A stretch of 64,000 nucleotides of DNA from Comamonas thiooxydans (lineage in GTDB: Bacteria; Pseudomonadota; Gammaproteobacteria; Burkholderiales; Burkholderiaceae_C): the NCBI RefSeq assembly GCF_002157685.2, contig NZ_AP026738.1, positions 5,208,001-5,272,000 of the forward strand, in the 5' to 3' direction. The position numbers and the translations under genes are program-made. Positions 23,850 through 32,170 of this stretch are shown here, one piece after another. Positions within the stretch are counted from its first letter, which is position 1; each line of letters starts with the position of its first letter. A model generated the notes under the pieces. The model searched no databases, was not told the DNA's origin, and worked only from the letters and a program-made list of their open reading frames with translations.

Positions 23850-24929
23850 CTAGGCCACCGCCTGCGAGGCTTGCGCGCCGGCCTGGCGCAACCGCTCAAT
23901 CACGCGCCGCGCACGGTTGGGGCCCACATCCACATGGATATCCACCACGGCGCGTGAACCAAACCGCTGCTGGTTGCGGAACTGGGCCTCGATGACCACC
24001 TTGTCTTCTTCGAAAGTAGCCGCCGTCTGATCGATCACCAGCTGTGTGGTGTCCTGCATCTGCGGATGCGGATTGGTCGCAATCGTCCAGAAGTAATGCG
24101 CGCTGGTCTCCGTCTCCGGCGTCACGCCGTGAAAGCCGCGCATATGGAATCCTTCGCGCTCCGGGTTGTCCAGTCTGTCCTGGCCCGCATCCATGGCACC
24201 GGTCCAGATACGCACATGCGAGGGGTGGAATTCCACCTCCTGCCAGCGGTCGATGCGGCCCTGAAAAGGCCAGGCCTGCGCATAGGTGGGCGGAGGATCG
24301 GAGTCCGGCATCCAGCGCACGACCTTCACGCTGTCCCCTTCCTGGCTGACCTTGAGATCCGCATTCATATGCACCCTGGCGTTGCCGCCGATGGTCTTGA
24401 GGTGCACATAGCCCAGATGGCTCAGATCCAGCAGGTTGTCGTGAATCAGCTGATACGGTGCGTCGTAGTGGTACACGCCGCCGCCAAAACGATATTGCGG
24501 GTCGCTGTGCACGGCATAGGCCGGCGGCTCCGTGCCCGGCACGGAATCCGGCGTCGCCCCCATCCAGATCCAGAGAATCTGGTCGCGCTCACGCAGCTCG
24601 AAGGACTTCACGCAGGCCTTGGCCGGAATCCGTTCCTGGCCCGGTATTTCCAGGCAGCGCCCCTCATGGCTGAAGAGCAGGCCATGGTAGCCACAGCGCA
24701 GACCCGCAGCTTCCACCGTGCCGCAGGACAGCGGCAGCTCGCGGTGGCAGCAGCGATCCTCAAGCGCCGCGACCCGGCCATCTTCCGTGCGGAACAAGAC
24801 CACCGGCTGGCCCAGCAAGGTGCGCGCCACCGGCTGATCCTTCAGCTCCCAGGCAAATCCCGCCACATACCATTGATCCAGCGGAAAGGCTGGCGCGGCT
24901 GCGCTCATGGTTTGAGAAATCTGGTTCAT
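23850..24929 (-). CDS. ivaA: Rieske oxygenase, probable isovanillate (para) O-demethylase
   Basis: A 359-residue VanA-type oxygenase component. The Rieske [2Fe-2S] ligands are in CCHRELPLSCG and CGYHGLLFS; the mononuclear iron site is suggested by DNLLDLSHLGYVH (two His and an Asp near residues 155-167). ATG at 24929 gives the natural VanA-like start; the frame runs on into the permease gene but that part is noise. It is clearly different from the second oxygenase at 27048, which matches VanA closely. In C. testosteroni a second demethylase, IvaA, acts on the para methoxyl of isovanillate and veratrate, and this gene has the expected position beside vanB. The substrate is therefore inferred from locus similarity. 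Confidence 0.72.
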   Translation of the reverse strand: MNQISQTMSAAAPAFPLDQWYVAGFAWELKDQPVARTLLGQPVVLFRTEDGRVAALEDRCCHRELPLSCGTVEAAGLRCGYHGLLFSHEGRCLEIPGQERIPAKACVKSFELRERDQILWIWMGATPDSVPGTEPPAYAVHSDPQYRFGGGVYHYDAPYQLIHDNLLDLSHLGYVHLKTIGGNARVHMNADLKVSQEGDSVKVVRWMPDSDPPPTYAQAWPFQGRIDRWQEVEFHPSHVRIWTGAMDAGQDRLDNPEREGFHMRGFHGVTPETETSAHYFWTIATNPHPQMQDTTQLVIDQTAATFEEDKVVIEAQFRNQQRFGSRAVVDIHVDVGPNRARRVIERLRQAGAQASQAVA

Positions 24930-24943
24930 CGAAGTCTCCCTGA

Positions 24944-26299
24944 TCAATGGGCGGCCACTGTTTCGGACGCGGCCCGCCTGTGCGCGGCCTGCGGGCCGGC
25001 AATGCGGTGCATGGATACGATGACGGCCGCCAGGACAAACGCCATGCCATAACCCAGGTACAGCTGATCGGGCGACCAGGCCGCATCCAGCAGGCCGCCG
25101 GCCACCAGCGGCGACACAATTGCCCCGATGCGACCGATGCCTATGCCCCAGCCCACGCCGGTGGCACGCACATCGCTGCCGTAGACCACAGGCGCAATCG
25201 CATAGAGGCCAGCCACGCAGGCATTCACGAACACGCCAATCAGGAAGGCCAGCGTGTACGACATCCACAGCGCACCGGAGCTACCCACCAGAAAGCACAG
25301 CAGCACTGCCGTCACCAGCATGAAGACCGCCAGCGCACGGTGAATCGCAAAGCGCGCCGCCAGCAGGCCCAGCAAGGTCGCGCCCAGAATGCCGCCCAGG
25401 CTCAGCAGCACGCCCGTGGTCACGCCCTGCTCGGGCGTCAGGCCCGAGGCCGCCAGCAGCTTGGGAGTCCAGCTCATCACGAAATAAAAGCCGAACATCA
25501 CCGAGAAGAAGGACAGCCAGACCAGCACCGTGGGGCGCAGCAGCTGGGGAGACAGCAGCTGCAAGGGGCCCATGCGCTTGCTCTCAGCGCTGCCTGCCAT
25601 CACGGCCTGAGGCAGGGAACCCATTGCGGGCAGGCCCATCTTGCGGATCAGTGCATTGAGACGCTGCAGCGCATTGGCGGGCCGCTTGACCAGCAGAAAG
25701 TCCATGGACTCCGGCAAGGCAAACCAGGCCAGTACCAGCACCGCCAGCGTGGAGCAACCGCCGAACATGAAGACGGAACGCCAGCCATGGTGTGCGAGCA
25801 GCCAGACAGCGATACTGCCGCCAATGGTCGCGCCCAGCGCATAGCCGGTCGATTGCAGCGTGACCGCCAGACTGCGCCAGCGCAGCGAGGCATATTCGCT
25901 GGCAATCACATTGCTGCAAGCCAGAATGCCGCCCACGCCCAGGCCCGTGATCACGCGCAGCACCGCAAGCTGCGTGGGCGTCTGGCTCCAGGCCGAAGCC
26001 AGCATGCCCAGCCCGGACACGGCCAGGCACAGCAGGATCAGGGGACGGCGCCCCAGCTTGTCGGCCATGGGCGCCAGCAGCAGCGAACCCGCGGCCATGC
26101 CGAAGAGGCCAGCACTGAGCAAAAAGCCCAGCTCCGAGCCGCTGAGCTTCCAGTGCCCGGACACCGCCGAAGCCGTGAAGGCCATCACCAGCACGTCAAA
26201 ACCATCAATCATGTTCAGGGCCATGCATACCGCGATGACCGACCATTGAAAGGTCGTCATGGGCCGCTGGTCCAGATGCGCGCGCAAATCCTGTTCCAT
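24944..26299 (-). CDS. Aromatic acid:H+ symporter (MFS, AAHS family)
   Basis: A twelve-span inner-membrane permease of 451 residues. The first-span motif NMIDGFDVLVMAFTASAV and the loop APMADKLGRRPLIL are hallmarks of the AAHS branch (PcaK, VanK). ATG at 26299 is chosen because AAGGAGACGACG precedes it; the eight extra upstream codons include the ribosome site itself. It begins an operon with the ivaA-like oxygenase (14 bases downstream) and vanB. Two palindromes lie directly upstream, between it and the MarR gene. It probably imports vanillate, isovanillate or veratrate. Confidence 0.88.
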   Translation of the reverse strand: MEQDLRAHLDQRPMTTFQWSVIAVCMALNMIDGFDVLVMAFTASAVSGHWKLSGSELGFLLSAGLFGMAAGSLLLAPMADKLGRRPLILLCLAVSGLGMLASAWSQTPTQLAVLRVITGLGVGGILACSNVIASEYASLRWRSLAVTLQSTGYALGATIGGSIAVWLLAHHGWRSVFMFGGCSTLAVLVLAWFALPESMDFLLVKRPANALQRLNALIRKMGLPAMGSLPQAVMAGSAESKRMGPLQLLSPQLLRPTVLVWLSFFSVMFGFYFVMSWTPKLLAASGLTPEQGVTTGVLLSLGGILGATLLGLLAARFAIHRALAVFMLVTAVLLCFLVGSSGALWMSYTLAFLIGVFVNACVAGLYAIAPVVYGSDVRATGVGWGIGIGRIGAIVSPLVAGGLLDAAWSPDQLYLGYGMAFVLAAVIVSMHRIAGPQAAHRRAASETVAAH

Positions 26300-26325
26300 C
26301 GTCGTCTCCTTGTTTTTTATCATTC

Positions 26326-26360
26326 ATTCAGCATACTGAATCACATTCAGTTTACTGAAT
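26326..26360. promoter_or_regulatory. Two tandem palindromic operators, probably for the adjacent MarR protein
   Basis: ATTCAGCATACTGAAT (26326-26341) and ATTCAGTTTACTGAAT (26345-26360) are perfect palindromes sharing arms ATTCAG/CTGAAT, with centres 19 bases apart, so they would sit on nearly the same face of the helix. They lie 27-61 bases before the permease start, where the promoter should be. The size and symmetry suit a MarR dimer, and a MarR gene ends just upstream at 26461. Confidence 0.8.
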
Positions 26361-26460
26361 GAAGTTTTGATCCAGCACAAGTGGATTCCCTAGTCGTGCC
26401 GGTTCACAGCCGGCGCTGGCCGGCGTGATCGTGGTGAAGCCGCCGCGCCAGAACGGGCTG

Positions 26461-26940
26461 CTAGCCGTTGATCGCCGCTTGCTCGCCGGCTTCAGTGCTG
26501 TCGTGCAACTGCACGAACTTGCGCAGCAGACGCTTGAACTCCGCCTGCTCCTCGGGCTCCAGCGCGGAGAGCATGCGCTGCTGCAGCTCGTAGACATTGG
26601 GCACAAACGCGGCCAGCATGGCTTCGCCTTCGGTGGTCAGGCTCAAACGGCGCTGACGCCTTGGCAGCAGCTCCCGATGAATCCAGCCCTTGCTTTCCAG
26701 ACGCGCAGCGATATCGGCCGTGGTCGAGTTGTCCAGTGCGACAAGACGCGCCAGCGTCACCTGGTCGATGCCAGGAGACTCTTGCAGCATGCGCAGGATG
26801 GCGTACTGAACCGGCGTCACATCGGGGCCCAGCACTTCTCGAAACAGCAGCGCAGCAATCTGCTGGGCTCGTCGAATCAGATGACCTGGCTGGTCGTAGA
26901 GATCCAGGGAAAGCGGGTTGGGTGTGGTGGGCGATTCCAT
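26461..26940 (-). CDS. MarR-family regulator of the isovanillate/vanillate genes
   Basis: A 159-residue winged-helix protein. LRMLQESPGIDQVTLARLVA, STTADIAARLESKGWIHREL and the wing RRQRRLSLTTEGE give the MarR domain in order. ATG at 26940 starts MESPTTPNPLSL; a Met five codons upstream is possible. It lies between vanA and the permease gene, all on the minus strand, and two ATTCAG/CTGAAT palindromes follow in front of the permease. MarR proteins of aromatic pathways usually repress and release DNA on binding an aromatic acid or its CoA ester, which I infer here. An equivalent named ivaR is, I believe, described in C. testosteroni. Confidence 0.87.
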   Translation of the reverse strand: MESPTTPNPLSLDLYDQPGHLIRRAQQIAALLFREVLGPDVTPVQYAILRMLQESPGIDQVTLARLVALDNSTTADIAARLESKGWIHRELLPRRQRRLSLTTEGEAMLAAFVPNVYELQQRMLSALEPEEQAEFKRLLRKFVQLHDSTEAGEQAAING

Positions 26941-27047
26941 GCAGCAGCGTAGCAAGGGCAGCGCGGCCTATGGACAGCGCTGACTCCGATTCGGGGAGCT
27001 GCAAGATTACTCCATCTACAGACATGATCTGCCCCTTCTGCCGCCGC

Positions 27048-28124
27048 TCAAGCCAGCGCCGCAACACCCGACTCGTTTTTCTCCTCGTCGATCAGGCGCT
27101 CGATGATCTTGCGCGACTGCACGCCGCCAGCATCGATATTGAGCTTGAGCAGCTGACGCTGCGGATAGTCCTCGAGGTTGCGCTGCTGCAGCTCCAGCAT
27201 CTCCAGGTCTTCGCTGAAGATCTTGTGCTGGCCCTGCTTGATGGCCGCCGTCACCGATGCATCGCCGGGATTGAACTTGCGCGCCATGCCCCAGAAGTAC
27301 CACATGCTGCCATCGGTCTCCGGAGTGATGAAGTCCACCACCATACTGTAGACCTTGTGCTCGTCCCCAGCGTCATAGCCGCCCTTGCCGGCATGTGCCA
27401 CACCCACCTCGATCAGCACATGGCTGGGAGGGGTGAAGCGGCAGACCTGCCAGCGATCCACAGGCACGTCATCGGCCAGGCCATTGCTGCGCAATGCCAT
27501 CTTCCAGAACGGAGGCGCCTCGATGTTCTCCATGAAGCGGCTGGTGACCACTTCGCTGTCGCCTAAGACTTCGGTCTTGCAGGGCGTCTCGTCGATCTCG
27601 GCCTGACCGATGCTGCTGGCATGCACATAGGTCTCATGGGTCAGGTCCATGAGGTTGTCGATCATCAGGCGATAGTCCGCCTTGATGTGGAACAGGCCGC
27701 CGTCATAGGCCCACTCGGGGTTGTCATGCCATTGCAGATCCGGGATCAGCGCCGCATCGGCCGCATCCTTGTCACCCGGCCAGACCCAGACAAAGCCGTA
27801 ACGCTCTTCCACCGGATAGCTCTTGATGGCAGGAAAGCCGCGCACGCGCTGACCGGGCATGGCAACCGTCTTGCCGTCGCAGCCCATCTCCAGCCCGTGA
27901 TAGCCGCAGACCAGCTTGCCTTCGCAGACTCGGCCCAGCGACAGCGGTGCACCGCGATGCGGGCAGAAGTCCTCGACGGCGGCCATCTTGCCTTCCAGGG
28001 CGCGGTAGAAAACCATGCGCTCACCACAGATCTGGCGCCCCAGCGGCTTGTCCGTGACTTCGGCCGCCGTGGCAGCGACATACCAGGTGTTGCGGGGATA
28101 AATGGCTTGTGCCTGATGGTTCAT
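27048..28124 (-). CDS. vanA: Vanillate O-demethylase oxygenase subunit
   Basis: Converts vanillate to protocatechuate and formaldehyde with electrons from VanB. The 358 residues match VanA of pseudomonads along nearly the whole length as I remember it: YPRNTWYVAATAAEVTDKPL, the Rieske ligands CPHRGAPLSLG and CGYHGLEMGCDG near residues 54-81, the iron site DNLMDLTHETYVHASS near 155, and LLKLNIDAGGVQSRKI at the end. The ribosome site AAGGAGA precedes ATG at 28124. It lies 73 bases after a GntR-type gene in the same orientation, and the joint promoter region carries two ATGTATACAT sites. Its product protocatechuate would be degraded by genes outside the window. Confidence 0.93.
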   Translation of the reverse strand: MNHQAQAIYPRNTWYVAATAAEVTDKPLGRQICGERMVFYRALEGKMAAVEDFCPHRGAPLSLGRVCEGKLVCGYHGLEMGCDGKTVAMPGQRVRGFPAIKSYPVEERYGFVWVWPGDKDAADAALIPDLQWHDNPEWAYDGGLFHIKADYRLMIDNLMDLTHETYVHASSIGQAEIDETPCKTEVLGDSEVVTSRFMENIEAPPFWKMALRSNGLADDVPVDRWQVCRFTPPSHVLIEVGVAHAGKGGYDAGDEHKVYSMVVDFITPETDGSMWYFWGMARKFNPGDASVTAAIKQGQHKIFSEDLEMLELQQRNLEDYPQRQLLKLNIDAGGVQSRKIIERLIDEEKNESGVAALA

Positions 28125-28197
28125 CGTGGATGTCTCCTTGTATTTATCGGTCGGGGGTTTTGATCCGGGCGCAGCCTACGGCGCGGCAGACCGGCCG

Positions 28198-28962
28198 TCA
28201 GCGGCTGGCGCGAATCAGTTGCGCACCGGGTACGCGCGTGGTCTCGGGCGAGCGCATGGCTTCGCGCAGATTGCGCCGTGCAATGCGCGAGTGCTCTTTC
28301 ATCAGCGCCTCGGCACGCGCGCCTTCGCGGTGCTCGATGGCGTCAATCACTTCACGGTGCTGCTCCTGCGCGAGGATCAGGCTGCGAAGCGCGCGCGGAG
28401 ACTCGGAGTCGGCCACCACAAAGCCCGAAGGGGATGCAAACGGCAGGCGTTTGACTCGCTCCAGTTCACGCTGCATGAAGCTGCTGCCCGACATCTCCAG
28501 CAGGATGTCGTGAAATTCGGAGTTCAAGGCCACATAGGCGGAAAACGCTTCGTCACCCCAGTTCTGGGCATCCAGCACACGGTCGATGGCATCCAGACAG
28601 CGCGCGGCTCGCGCCAGCAGGGCTTCATCCACCCCGCGCTCGGCCGCCATGCGCGCCGCCAGACCTTCCAGCGTGCCGCGCAGCTCGATGGCGTCCGACA
28701 CATCGGCTTCGGACAGCACGCGCACCTTGTAGCCGCGCCCGCCCGCCGTGGCTTCCAGCATGCCCTCCTGCTCAAGCCGCATCAGCGCTGCACGTATGGG
28801 GGTGCGGGAGATACCCAGACGCTCGGCCAGCACCAGCTCGGAGATGCGCTCGCCAGCCGCCATCTCGCCGGCAAGAATCATTTCGCGCAGCTGCAGCTGC
28901 GCCTTCACGACCTGGGAATGGTTTTCTTCCGCTGCAACAGCGGTGGCAATGGAGGGTGGCAT
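28198..28962 (-). CDS. vanR: GntR-family regulator of vanA (VanR type, FCD domain)
   Basis: The 254-residue protein has a GntR winged helix (LREMILAGEMAAGERISELV and ERLGISRTPIRAALMRLEQE, residues about 25-65) and an all-helical FCD ligand-binding domain (AIELRGTLEGLAARMAAERG, then SEFHDILLEMSG and EQHREVIDAIEHR with the metal-site His residues). VanR proteins of this class repress van genes and are relieved by vanillate. ATG at 28962 is taken because the longer frame would run through the operator region. It leads a probable vanR-vanA transcript and would regulate itself through the two palindromes upstream. Confidence 0.85.
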   Translation of the reverse strand: MPPSIATAVAAEENHSQVVKAQLQLREMILAGEMAAGERISELVLAERLGISRTPIRAALMRLEQEGMLEATAGGRGYKVRVLSEADVSDAIELRGTLEGLAARMAAERGVDEALLARAARCLDAIDRVLDAQNWGDEAFSAYVALNSEFHDILLEMSGSSFMQRELERVKRLPFASPSGFVVADSESPRALRSLILAQEQHREVIDAIEHREGARAEALMKEHSRIARRNLREAMRSPETTRVPGAQLIRASR

Positions 28963-28999
28963 GTCTCGCGGGGTATTTAGTTCTTGGTAGACGGAAGAA

Positions 29000-29073
29000 A
29001 TGTATACATAAAAATCAAAAAACAGCAATTTAATTGCCGTTTCAAGGGTAAACACCTAACAACATGTATACAT
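29000..29073 (-). promoter_or_regulatory. vanR-vanA promoter with two GntR-type operators
   Basis: ATGTATACAT occurs twice (29000-29009 and 29064-29073), a perfect ten-base palindrome that contains the TGTATACA core of FadR-like GntR sites. On the minus strand a candidate -35 TTGCTG (29023-29028) and -10 TATACA (29001-29006) are 16 bases apart, so the nearer operator would cover the -10 box. The centres are 64 bases apart, which would allow looping. Confidence 0.75.
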
Positions 29074-29089
29074 CAAAGCGAAACCGTCA

Positions 29090-29115
29090 AAAAGAAAGCC
29101 ACCCGAGGGTGGCTT
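29090..29115 (-). terminator. Intrinsic terminator after the Atm1-type gene
   Basis: AAGCCACCC (29096-29104) pairs with GGGTGGCTT (29107-29115); on the minus strand the stem is followed by TTTCTTTTT. It separates the ABC exporter gene from the vanR promoter. Confidence 0.8.
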
Positions 29116-29143
29116 ATCAAACGTCCGGCGAAGTTGACCGTGC

Positions 29144-30973
29144 TCAGGCGGGAATCTCCGATGACTCCGCCTGGTTGAGCTGCATATTCCACATGCTGGA
29201 GTAACGCCCTCCGGCGGCCAGCAGCTCCTCGTGCGTGCCACGCTCGATGATGCGGCCGCTGTCCATGACCAGGATTTCATGCGCTTCGACCACGGTGGAC
29301 AGGCGGTGGGCAATGACCAGCGAGGTCTTGCCCTGCGCTGCGCTGCGCAGCTCGTTCTGGATGGCGCGCTCGTTGGCGCTGTCCAGCGCAGAAGTCGCTT
29401 CGTCGAAGATCAGGATCGGCGGATTCTTGAGCAGGGTGCGCGCGATGGCCACACGCTGCTTTTCACCGCCCGAGAGCTTGAGGCCGCGCTCGCCCACACG
29501 CGTGGCATAGCCCTGGGGCGTGCGCTCGATGAAGTCATGGATGCGTGCAGCCTTGGCCGCTGCAACCACCTGCTCCTGCGTGGCGCCCGGTTGCCCATAG
29601 GCGATGTTGTAGGCCACCGTGTCGTTGAACAGCACCGTGTCTTGCGGAACAATGCCCACGCAGTGGCGCACGCTGCTCTGGGTCACCGTGCGGATGTCCT
29701 GCCCGGCAATGCGCACATGGCCGCCCTGCACGTCATAGAAGCGAAACAGCAGACGCGCCAGCGTACTCTTGCCCGAACCCGAGGGGCCGACCACGGCCAC
29801 GGTCTTGCCCGCAGGAATGGTGAAGCTCACATCGTGCAATATGGGCCGCGCGCTATCGTAGGCGAACTGAACGTTCTCAAAGCGCACTTCGGGCGGCGGA
29901 TTGTCGATCCGCAAGGGCTGGGCGCCAGGTGCATCGGCCACTTCGCGCTCCTTGTCCATGAGCGTGAACATGCGGTTCAGGTCGGTCAGGCTCTGCTTGA
30001 TCTCTCGGTAGATCACACCCAGGAAATTCAGCGGGATGTAGAGCTGAATCATGAAGGCATTGATCATGACCAGATCGCCCAGCGTCAGCCTGCCGTCGAC
30101 CACGCCCTGCGTGGCCCGCCACAGAATGGCCACCAGCGCAGCACCGATGATGAGTTGCTGGCCGCAGTTGAGCATGGACAGCGTGGTCTGGCTCTTGAGC
30201 CGCACGCGGCGCAGGTTCTCGAGGTTCTCGTCATAGCGCGCGGACTCGAACTGCTCGTTGTTGAAGTACTTGACGGTCTCGTAATTGAGCAGGGAATCGA
30301 TGGCCTTGGTATGGGCCGCCGACTCCTGGGCATTGGCCTCTTTCCTGAAGCGGGTGCGCCATTCCGTCACGGTGACCGTGAAGCCGATATAGAACACCAG
30401 CGCCGCCAGCGTGATGACGGCAAACCAGATGTCGAAACGAACGGCCAGAATGCCTAGCACCAGCGCCATTTCAATCAACGTGGGCAGGATGGAGTAGAGC
30501 GAATACGAGATCAGCGACTCGGTGCTGCGCACGCCGCGCTCGATGTCGCGCGTCATGCCTCCGGTCTGGCGCTCCAGATGAAAGCGCAGGCTCAGCGCAT
30601 GCAGATGCTCGAAGGTCGACAGCGCGATCGAGCGCGATGCCCCTTGCGTGGCCTTGGAAAAGACCAGATCCCGCAGCTCGGTGAACATGGTGGAGGAAAA
30701 GCGCAGCAGTCCATAAGCCGCCAGCAAACCCACTGGGACCACCAGCACCGCCTGGGCCTGCCCGGGTTTGATATCCAACGCATCGACCAGATGCTTGAGC
30801 AAGATGGGCACGCCCACATTGGCCAGCTTGGCGCAGATCATGAACACCAGCGCCGCCAGCGCATGCCATTTGTAGCGCCAGATATAAGGAAAGAGGCGAC
30901 GCAGCGTAGCGCCGTCTGATTGGTTTGCCGCTACTGCGGCTTCTTCTGGGGTTGCAGGTAACTGTGAACGCAT
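29144..30973 (-). CDS. ABC exporter, Atm1/heavy-metal type (permease-ATPase fusion)
   Basis: The 609-residue half-transporter has six N-terminal spans (to about residue 320) and a C-terminal ATPase. VRFENVQFAYDSARPILHDV, Walker [29 protein letters not shown], signature LSGGEKQRVAIARTLLK and Walker B ILIFDEATSALD are complete. The membrane part has KYFNNEQFE and MLNCGQQLIIGAAL, both characteristic of the Atm1 branch, which in bacteria exports glutathione conjugates or metal complexes. It works as a homodimer in the inner membrane. The start codon lies inside the 3' end of the Slp-like lipoprotein gene (43-base overlap), so the two are probably translated together. Confidence 0.88.
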   Translation of the reverse strand: MRSQLPATPEEAAVAANQSDGATLRRLFPYIWRYKWHALAALVFMICAKLANVGVPILLKHLVDALDIKPGQAQAVLVVPVGLLAAYGLLRFSSTMFTELRDLVFSKATQGASRSIALSTFEHLHALSLRFHLERQTGGMTRDIERGVRSTESLISYSLYSILPTLIEMALVLGILAVRFDIWFAVITLAALVFYIGFTVTVTEWRTRFRKEANAQESAAHTKAIDSLLNYETVKYFNNEQFESARYDENLENLRRVRLKSQTTLSMLNCGQQLIIGAALVAILWRATQGVVDGRLTLGDLVMINAFMIQLYIPLNFLGVIYREIKQSLTDLNRMFTLMDKEREVADAPGAQPLRIDNPPPEVRFENVQFAYDSARPILHDVSFTIPAGKTVAVVGPSGSGKSTLARLLFRFYDVQGGHVRIAGQDIRTVTQSSVRHCVGIVPQDTVLFNDTVAYNIAYGQPGATQEQVVAAAKAARIHDFIERTPQGYATRVGERGLKLSGGEKQRVAIARTLLKNPPILIFDEATSALDSANERAIQNELRSAAQGKTSLVIAHRLSTVVEAHEILVMDSGRIIERGTHEELLAAGGRYSSMWNMQLNQAESSEIPA

Positions 30974-31521
30974 TGTGGGGCTGTGTCGCCCTGCAGGCAG
31001 TCGGAGCCGCGGTAGAGGGCGTCTATTTCTATGACGGGAATCTGGGAACCTGCGAATTCTGCCTGTCCCGTCACTTTTGCGCTCACCCAGACCAGGGTGA
31101 AGGGCTGCAGCAACTGTCTGTCATACGGGCCAGCACCGCAGGCTTGGAAAAAGCTGGCCTCTCGTGGCCAGGACAGAAAACCCTGTTCACTGAACTCGGC
31201 ATGCAGCACAACCATGCAATCGCGCTGCTCGCCGACCGACTCTATGGTGCGCAACCCGCCAGCCCAGCAGACACGCGCATTCAGTGCACCGGCCTGCAAA
31301 GCCTGCCGCGGAGACAGCTCGGTGAACGGCCCCGCCAGAGCCGCCGCACCGGTCAAGGGTTCCGGATGACAAGAGGGCTGCACGGCCTGCACAAGCGGCT
31401 TGAGCGACGTTGCAGATGTCACATCGTCTCTGCCCGATACTGGGGCTTTTACCGGATGGCTGCCGCAGGCCGCCAGCACGACACTCAGGCATCCACAGAT
31501 CCACCACAAACACCGTCCCAT
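30931..31521 (-). CDS. Slp-like outer membrane lipoprotein
   Basis: A 196-residue lipoprotein with signal peptide MGRCLWWICGCLSVVLAAC; the lipobox is LAAC with Cys19, and residue +2 is Gly, which would allow outer-membrane sorting. The mature part has RVCWAGGLRTIE, CMVVLHAEF, ACGAGPYDRQ and VWVSAKVTG in the order of Slp proteins, which also keep a Gly-Tyr/Asp block before a beta-rich C terminus. I recognise the family only by pattern, so the call is moderate. An AGGGGGTAACT ribosome site precedes ATG at 31521. Its end overlaps the Atm1-type gene by 43 bases. The function of Slp, linked with starvation and stationary phase in E. coli, is unclear. Confidence 0.6.
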   Translation of the reverse strand: MGRCLWWICGCLSVVLAACGSHPVKAPVSGRDDVTSATSLKPLVQAVQPSCHPEPLTGAAALAGPFTELSPRQALQAGALNARVCWAGGLRTIESVGEQRDCMVVLHAEFSEQGFLSWPREASFFQACGAGPYDRQLLQPFTLVWVSAKVTGQAEFAGSQIPVIEIDALYRGSDCLQGDTAPQCVHSYLQPQKKPQ

Positions 31522-31634
31522 AGTTACCCCCTACTTACTTGCCCGAACCGTCGTTAGTGGCTTTCTCCCGCCAACATGGTAGAAACCCGATGTTGAGGGA
31601 CAATTCAATCTTTCCATTCGTGTCACAGATTTCC

Positions 31635-32102
31635 ATGCCTCCCCGTTCGCCCGACCTTCCCAGCGTTGCCCTGCCCGCCGACAAGGAACTGGTCCTCAAA
31701 GTCGTGCCCATGCCTGCCGATGTCAATGCCAATGGCGACATCTTCGGTGGCTGGGTCATGGCGCAGGTGGACCTGGCCGGCTCGGTGCTGCCTCAGCGCA
31801 TCAGCCATACCCGCATGGTGACCGTGGCCGTCAACGAGTTCATCTTCAAGCAGCCCGTGCGCGTGGGCGACATTCTGTCCTTTTACGCCGGCGTGCAGCA
31901 TGTGGGTCGCACCTCGGTCGCCGTGGATGTGGAAGTCTTTGCCGAGCGCTTTTCCGACCAGGGCAAATATGTGAAGGTGACCGAGGCCCGCCTGACCTAT
32001 GTGGCCATTGATGCCACCGGCAAGCCCCAGTCTCTGCCGGATACCGAGCAGACGCGCGCCTGGCGTGAAAAGATCCAGGCTCAGGCGGCCGCCAAGAGCT
32101 GA
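31635..32102 (+). CDS. Acyl-CoA thioesterase, hotdog fold (YciA-like)
   Basis: A 155-residue single-hotdog thioesterase hydrolysing acyl-CoA to acid and CoA. NANGDIFGGWVMAQVDLAGS contains the catalytic Asp of the YciA/BACH family, and VTVAVNEFIFKQPVRVGD, TSVAVDVEVFAE and VTEARLTYVAID follow the family. ATG at 31635 gives MPPRSPDLP; the frame is open to 31539 and no good ribosome site decides the point. It is divergent from the Slp-like gene and ends at a bidirectional terminator shared with bactofilin. YciA enzymes act on a wide range of acyl chain lengths. Confidence 0.88.
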   Translation: MPPRSPDLPSVALPADKELVLKVVPMPADVNANGDIFGGWVMAQVDLAGSVLPQRISHTRMVTVAVNEFIFKQPVRVGDILSFYAGVQHVGRTSVAVDVEVFAERFSDQGKYVKVTEARLTYVAIDATGKPQSLPDTEQTRAWREKIQAQAAAKS

Positions 32103-32120
32103 TCCATGCCATCGAGCATG

Positions 32121-32150
32121 AAAAAAGCGACCTCTGAAGGTCGCTTTTTT
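32121..32150. terminator. Bidirectional terminator between thioesterase and bactofilin
   Basis: AAAAAAGCGACCT (32121-32133) pairs with AGGTCGCTTTTTT (32138-32150) around CTGA. The A and T runs give a complete Rho-independent terminator on both strands, fitting the convergent genes. Confidence 0.92.
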
Positions 32151-32170
32151 CATGGGCTGTGCGCAGAGAT

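Noticed and set aside
24947..26362. A 471-residue plus-strand open frame opposite the aromatic acid permease
   Set aside because: Gln/His/Arg-rich shadow; its end would run through the two MarR operators.
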